DNA of 64,000 bases from Hydrotalea sp. (GTDB lineage Bacteria > Bacteroidota > Bacteroidia > Chitinophagales > Chitinophagaceae), in contig JAKRSC010000028.1 in assembly GCA_022402565.1 (NCBI GenBank), positions 124,001 to 188,000 on the forward strand. The letters are read 5' to 3'. Made by a program: the position numbers and the translations under genes. Positions within the stretch are counted from its first letter, which is position 1. Every line of letters starts with the position of its first letter. Shown here in pieces: positions 63,512 through 64,000 of this stretch. Under the pieces are notes generated by a model. It did no database searches. It saw only the letters and a list, made by a program, of their open reading frames with translations, and was not told the origin of the DNA.

Positions 63512-64000
63512 ATGAAGAAAACGAAGTATCATTTTAATTCTCAAACCCTTCGGTTTGAAAAAGTACAAACCCCACTACGTGTGAAGTTGCTGAAGGCGCT
63601 TGGCTTTCTTGCGGCTTCTATTGCTACTGCTTTTTTGATTGTTTTTTTTGCTTTTCAATATATTGATTCGCCTAAGGAAAAAATTCTGAAGCAGCAGAAC
63701 GATGATCTGCGCAACAACTATACTATTTTAAATGAGCGAATCAAGCAATTGGAGCTTCAGATGAAAGAATTAGAGTCTCGCGATAACAATGTGTACCGTT
63801 CTATATTTGAAGCGCAACCTGTTCCAGATAGTGCTAGGGTAAAAGAAATGCAAGAAAAGCGAGAAGTGAGTCTTGTTCAGGCTATGAGCGAATCGGAGCT
63901 TATTCAAGGAATTGCTGCACAATTAAATAATCTTTCGTTGCGCAGTGGTTACCAAATGAAGAGCTATGAAGAGATTGAGGATATGGTGAAAAACAAGGAG
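63512..64000 (+). CDS. Membrane-anchored M23 (LytM-type) peptidase, N-terminal part
   Basis: An open frame runs from ATG 63512 to the window end (163 codons, no stop). It has a short cytoplasmic N-terminus, one membrane segment (about residues 31-50) and a coiled coil (about 60-95, NDDLRNNYTILNERIKQLEL). Then comes NNVYRSIFEAQPVP, the arrangement seen in Bacteroidota M23-family peptidoglycan endopeptidases with an N-terminal anchor. The catalytic domain would lie beyond the window, so the name depends on that pattern. Confidence 0.72.
   Translation, partial: MKKTKYHFNSQTLRFEKVQTPLRVKLLKALGFLAASIATAFLIVFFAFQYIDSPKEKILKQQNDDLRNNYTILNERIKQLELQMKELESRDNNVYRSIFEAQPVPDSARVKEMQEKREVSLVQAMSESELIQGIAAQLNNLSLRSGYQMKSYEEIEDMVKNKE

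Noticed and set aside
1-64000. tRNA or rRNA genes, CRISPR arrays, insertion sequences, prophage
   Set aside because: None could be recognised by eye on either strand; no transposase, integrase, repeat-spacer pattern or long direct repeats were seen. A tRNA scan would be needed to exclude a missed tRNA.

Overview
The window looks like a chromosomal segment of a Bacteroidota bacterium, most probably family Chitinophagaceae. Evidence: two SusC/SusD pairs, a secreted protease with a type IX secretion C-terminal sorting domain, a kinase-RapZ fusion, start codons without Shine-Dalgarno sequences, AT-rich intergenic DNA, and repeated -7 promoter boxes of the Bacteroidota type (TAnnTTTG). No tRNA, rRNA, insertion sequence, phage gene or CRISPR array was seen. 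The DNA is mostly ordinary housekeeping and envelope genes.

Layout. 1-6.1 kb: giant secreted subtilisin, a GH5 glycosidase with an altered NEP motif, and a small periplasmic protein. 6.2-16.2 kb (+): CorA, the 23S rRNA methyltransferase RlmD, a tandem pair of rhomboids (the second without its serine), an exo/endonuclease-phosphatase family protein, a polycysteine leader ORF followed by cysS, then a three-gene glycan operon (GT87, GT2, polysaccharide deacetylase). 16.4-24.5 kb (-): prolyl oligopeptidase, ACP phosphodiesterase, DUF2911, AsnB, a fibronectin type III protein and a SurA-like chaperone. 24.6-29.3 kb (+): SLC13 transporter, transketolase C-terminal half, DUF3267 and the AmgK-like/RapZ-C fusion. 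29.3-34.5 kb (-): small Cys/Lys-rich secreted protein, Psd, CdsA, NagA, nitrilase, LpxR-like and RecX. 34.6-42.6 kb (mostly +): response regulator, DnaN, fatty acid hydroxylase, KdsB, a metallo-beta-lactamase fold hydrolase (-) and a large TolB-like/barrel protein. 42.6-46 kb: divergent AI-2E permease and RND exporter. 46-57 kb: two SusCD systems plus accessory proteins. 57-64 kb: TlpA-like thioredoxin, GatB, PDZ protein and AlaS (all -), and the start of an M23-type protein (+), cut by the window end.

The most interesting signal is at 11632-11733. A -7 box lies four bases before a 14-codon ORF, MKKQTCFTCCCCCC (7 Cys codons), immediately upstream of cysteinyl-tRNA synthetase. The first ten bases of the ORF are perfectly complementary to a segment just before a T-run in front of cysS. 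This has the architecture of a cysteine-responsive attenuator with a leaderless leader peptide.

The second signal is general. Several genes (corA, rlmD, the Cys leader, the AI-2E permease, gatB, probably the SLC13 gene and perhaps the nitrilase) have a -7 box ending three or four bases before the start codon, which predicts leaderless transcripts. Start codons were revised from the longest ORF where promoter position, signal peptide or family length argued for it (GH5, nuclease-phosphatase, SLC13, kinase-RapZ, RecX, AI-2E, SusD1, SusC2, TlpA-like, AlaS).
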